Below are positions 59,436 through 60,237 of a stretch of DNA of 60,237 bases, in pieces. Under the pieces are notes generated by a model that was not told where the DNA came from, ran no database searches, and saw only the letters and a program-made list of their open reading frames with translations. The position numbers and the translations under genes were made by a program. Location: assembly GCA_012862575.1 (NCBI GenBank), contig BLSF01000116.1:1-60237 (forward strand). The letters are read 5' to 3'. The DNA is from Parietichytrium sp. I65-24A (Eukaryota; Sar; Bigyra; Thraustochytrida; Thraustochytriidae). How positions within the stretch are numbered: position 1 is the stretch's first letter; every line of letters begins with the position of its first letter.

Positions 59436-60237
59436 TTACGTTTGTTGATTGGCGTTGTTTGCACGACGGTGGCCACGGTGGACTCCACGGTGGACTCCAC
59501 GCTGGTTTCGTGGTGAAGTGATCGTGGCATCGCCGCTGTACAAGCCGGGTTTAGCGCATGGTCGGGCGACTTGCCAGTATTCATTCCAATGCATGAGCTC
59601 CATCATACGGGTTGCATATGCAATGTCATGGAACAGCATTGCCTTCTGATGAGCGCGTTGTTGCAGTTGCAGAAATCGCTGCCATGACACCCGAGACAGG
59701 AGAGTACCACACGCGGTGACGAATAGGTCAGGTATCGCAGTGACGGCAACTGCCACTATTTCAAAGAGCCTGGACTTGAACATCGGGTGAACTATGTTGG
59801 ACAGTCTGAGAACCGATATCACCTGAGAAACGCTGGCGTACGCATTAGCGTTGAGGAGAATGCCGCTGCGATGAAACAGATCGTCACTAAAGTACATCTC
59901 AACACAACTCTTGACCCTCAGAATGCTTTGCTCGAACTCTTCGTTCCAATATCTATCCCATTGCCGACTGGCTTCACACGCATTGATCTTGGTTGCGAGG
60001 TCCGCGACTTCACGGGCTGGTTCTACCGGTTTTGGCTGACCGCCGTTTGGTTCTTCAACAAGATCTGGTTCTACCGGTTTTGGCTGACCACTGTCTGGTT
60101 CTTTGACAAGAACTGGTTCTACCAATTTTGGCTGACAACTGTTTGGTTCTCCAACAACATCTGGTTCTACTGGTTTTGGCTGACCGCCGTTCGGTTTTTC
60201 GATGGGTTCCGCGATGGGTTCCCCAATAAAACCTCGC
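59436..60237 (-). CDS. Repeat-rich hypothetical protein, partial at the window end
   Basis: The frame stays open to the right edge, so the true start is outside. The visible N-terminal part consists of repeats of about 17 residues of the form EEPNGGQPKPVEPDLV. The remainder (about 190 residues) is helical and unrecognised (ASRQWDRYWNEEFEQSILRV, MELMHWNEYWQVAR) and ends in GVHRGVHRGHRR. Pro/Glu repeats like these are typical of flexible linkers. Partial gene; function unknown. Confidence 0.65.
   Translation of the reverse strand, partial: RGFIGEPIAEPIEKPNGGQPKPVEPDVVGEPNSCQPKLVEPVLVKEPDSGQPKPVEPDLVEEPNGGQPKPVEPAREVADLATKINACEASRQWDRYWNEEFEQSILRVKSCVEMYFSDDLFHRSGILLNANAYASVSQVISVLRLSNIVHPMFKSRLFEIVAVAVTAIPDLFVTACGTLLSRVSWQRFLQLQQRAHQKAMLFHDIAYATRMMELMHWNEYWQVARPCAKPGLYSGDATITSPRNQRGVHRGVHRGHRRANNANQQT

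Noticed and set aside
1-60237. CRISPR arrays, rRNA genes and bacterial-type operons
   Set aside because: No regularly spaced short repeats with unique spacers, no rRNA-like sequence and no ribosome-binding-site pattern were seen; introns and gene content point to a eukaryotic virus.

Overview
The window looks like a piece of a large eukaryotic DNA virus of the NCLDV (Nucleocytoviricota) type, either a free viral contig or a viral segment inside a eukaryotic genome. The hallmark genes are a double jelly-roll major capsid protein (55045-56385, minus), an A32-like packaging ATPase (39867-41414, plus, three exons), an archaeo-eukaryotic primase fused to a UL9-like superfamily-2 helicase (23021-29576, plus, three exons), a PCNA-like clamp (12730-13632, plus), an Erv1/ALR thiol oxidase (48235-48840, plus) and a myristoylated virion-type membrane protein (35640-38449, minus, three exons). 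Genes lie on both strands, close together and without operon-like overlaps. I reconstruct nine GT-AG introns in six genes from splice-site consensus and reading-frame phase. This means the DNA is expressed in a nucleus with a spliceosome. I cannot name the virus or host.

Layout. 0.5-5.4 kb: a GT25-type glycosyltransferase, three unknown genes, a 77-bp-arm inverted repeat and a beta-trefoil protein. 5.4-10.3 kb: a decayed zone with two TnpB (IS607-type) remnants, a duplicated fragment, a ~1.1-kb inverted-repeat-bounded segment and two copies of a ~350-bp dispersed repeat lying against an unknown gene that seems to have lost its first exon. 10.3-17.4 kb: a spliced Gln-rich protein, PCNA, an acidic Ser/Glu protein, a small two-helix membrane protein and two unknowns. 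17.5-21.1 kb: a 1191-residue multi-span membrane protein with a short collagen-like tract, followed by a third, inverted copy of the dispersed repeat. 23-29.6 kb: primase-helicase. 29.7-34.3 kb: a charged protein, a coiled-coil protein, a two-helix virion-like membrane protein and a Dam-like methyltransferase homologue with a changed catalytic motif. 34.3-43 kb: two direct copies of a G-rich ~0.5-kb repeat on one side and two in opposite orientation on the other, enclosing the large membrane protein, a second G2-myristoylation candidate and the packaging ATPase; a 266-base N gap lies in one repeat. 43-49 kb: a spliced four-helix membrane protein, unknown genes, a capsular-polysaccharide-type glycosyltransferase, a spliced zinc metallopeptidase and Erv1. 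49.5-52.4 kb: an IS607-family element (serine recombinase plus N-truncated TnpB/Fanzor2-like nuclease with intact RuvC residues) beside a truncated duplicate of the small membrane protein gene. 52.4-55 kb: a tyrosine-recombinase-like gene with a CTC microsatellite at its 3' end. 55-60.2 kb: capsid protein, an HNH-like basic protein, several unknowns and a repeat-rich gene running off the end.

Together the genes cover replication (primase-helicase, clamp), packaging (ATPase), virion structure and redox folding (capsid, membrane proteins, thiol oxidase), glycosylation and mobile DNA. No RNA polymerase subunit, DNA polymerase or D5 helicase is seen in this window. The most notable features are the dense introns, one of which splits a protease active site, the layered history of TnpB copies, and the inverted pairs of G-rich repeats around the packaging and membrane block.
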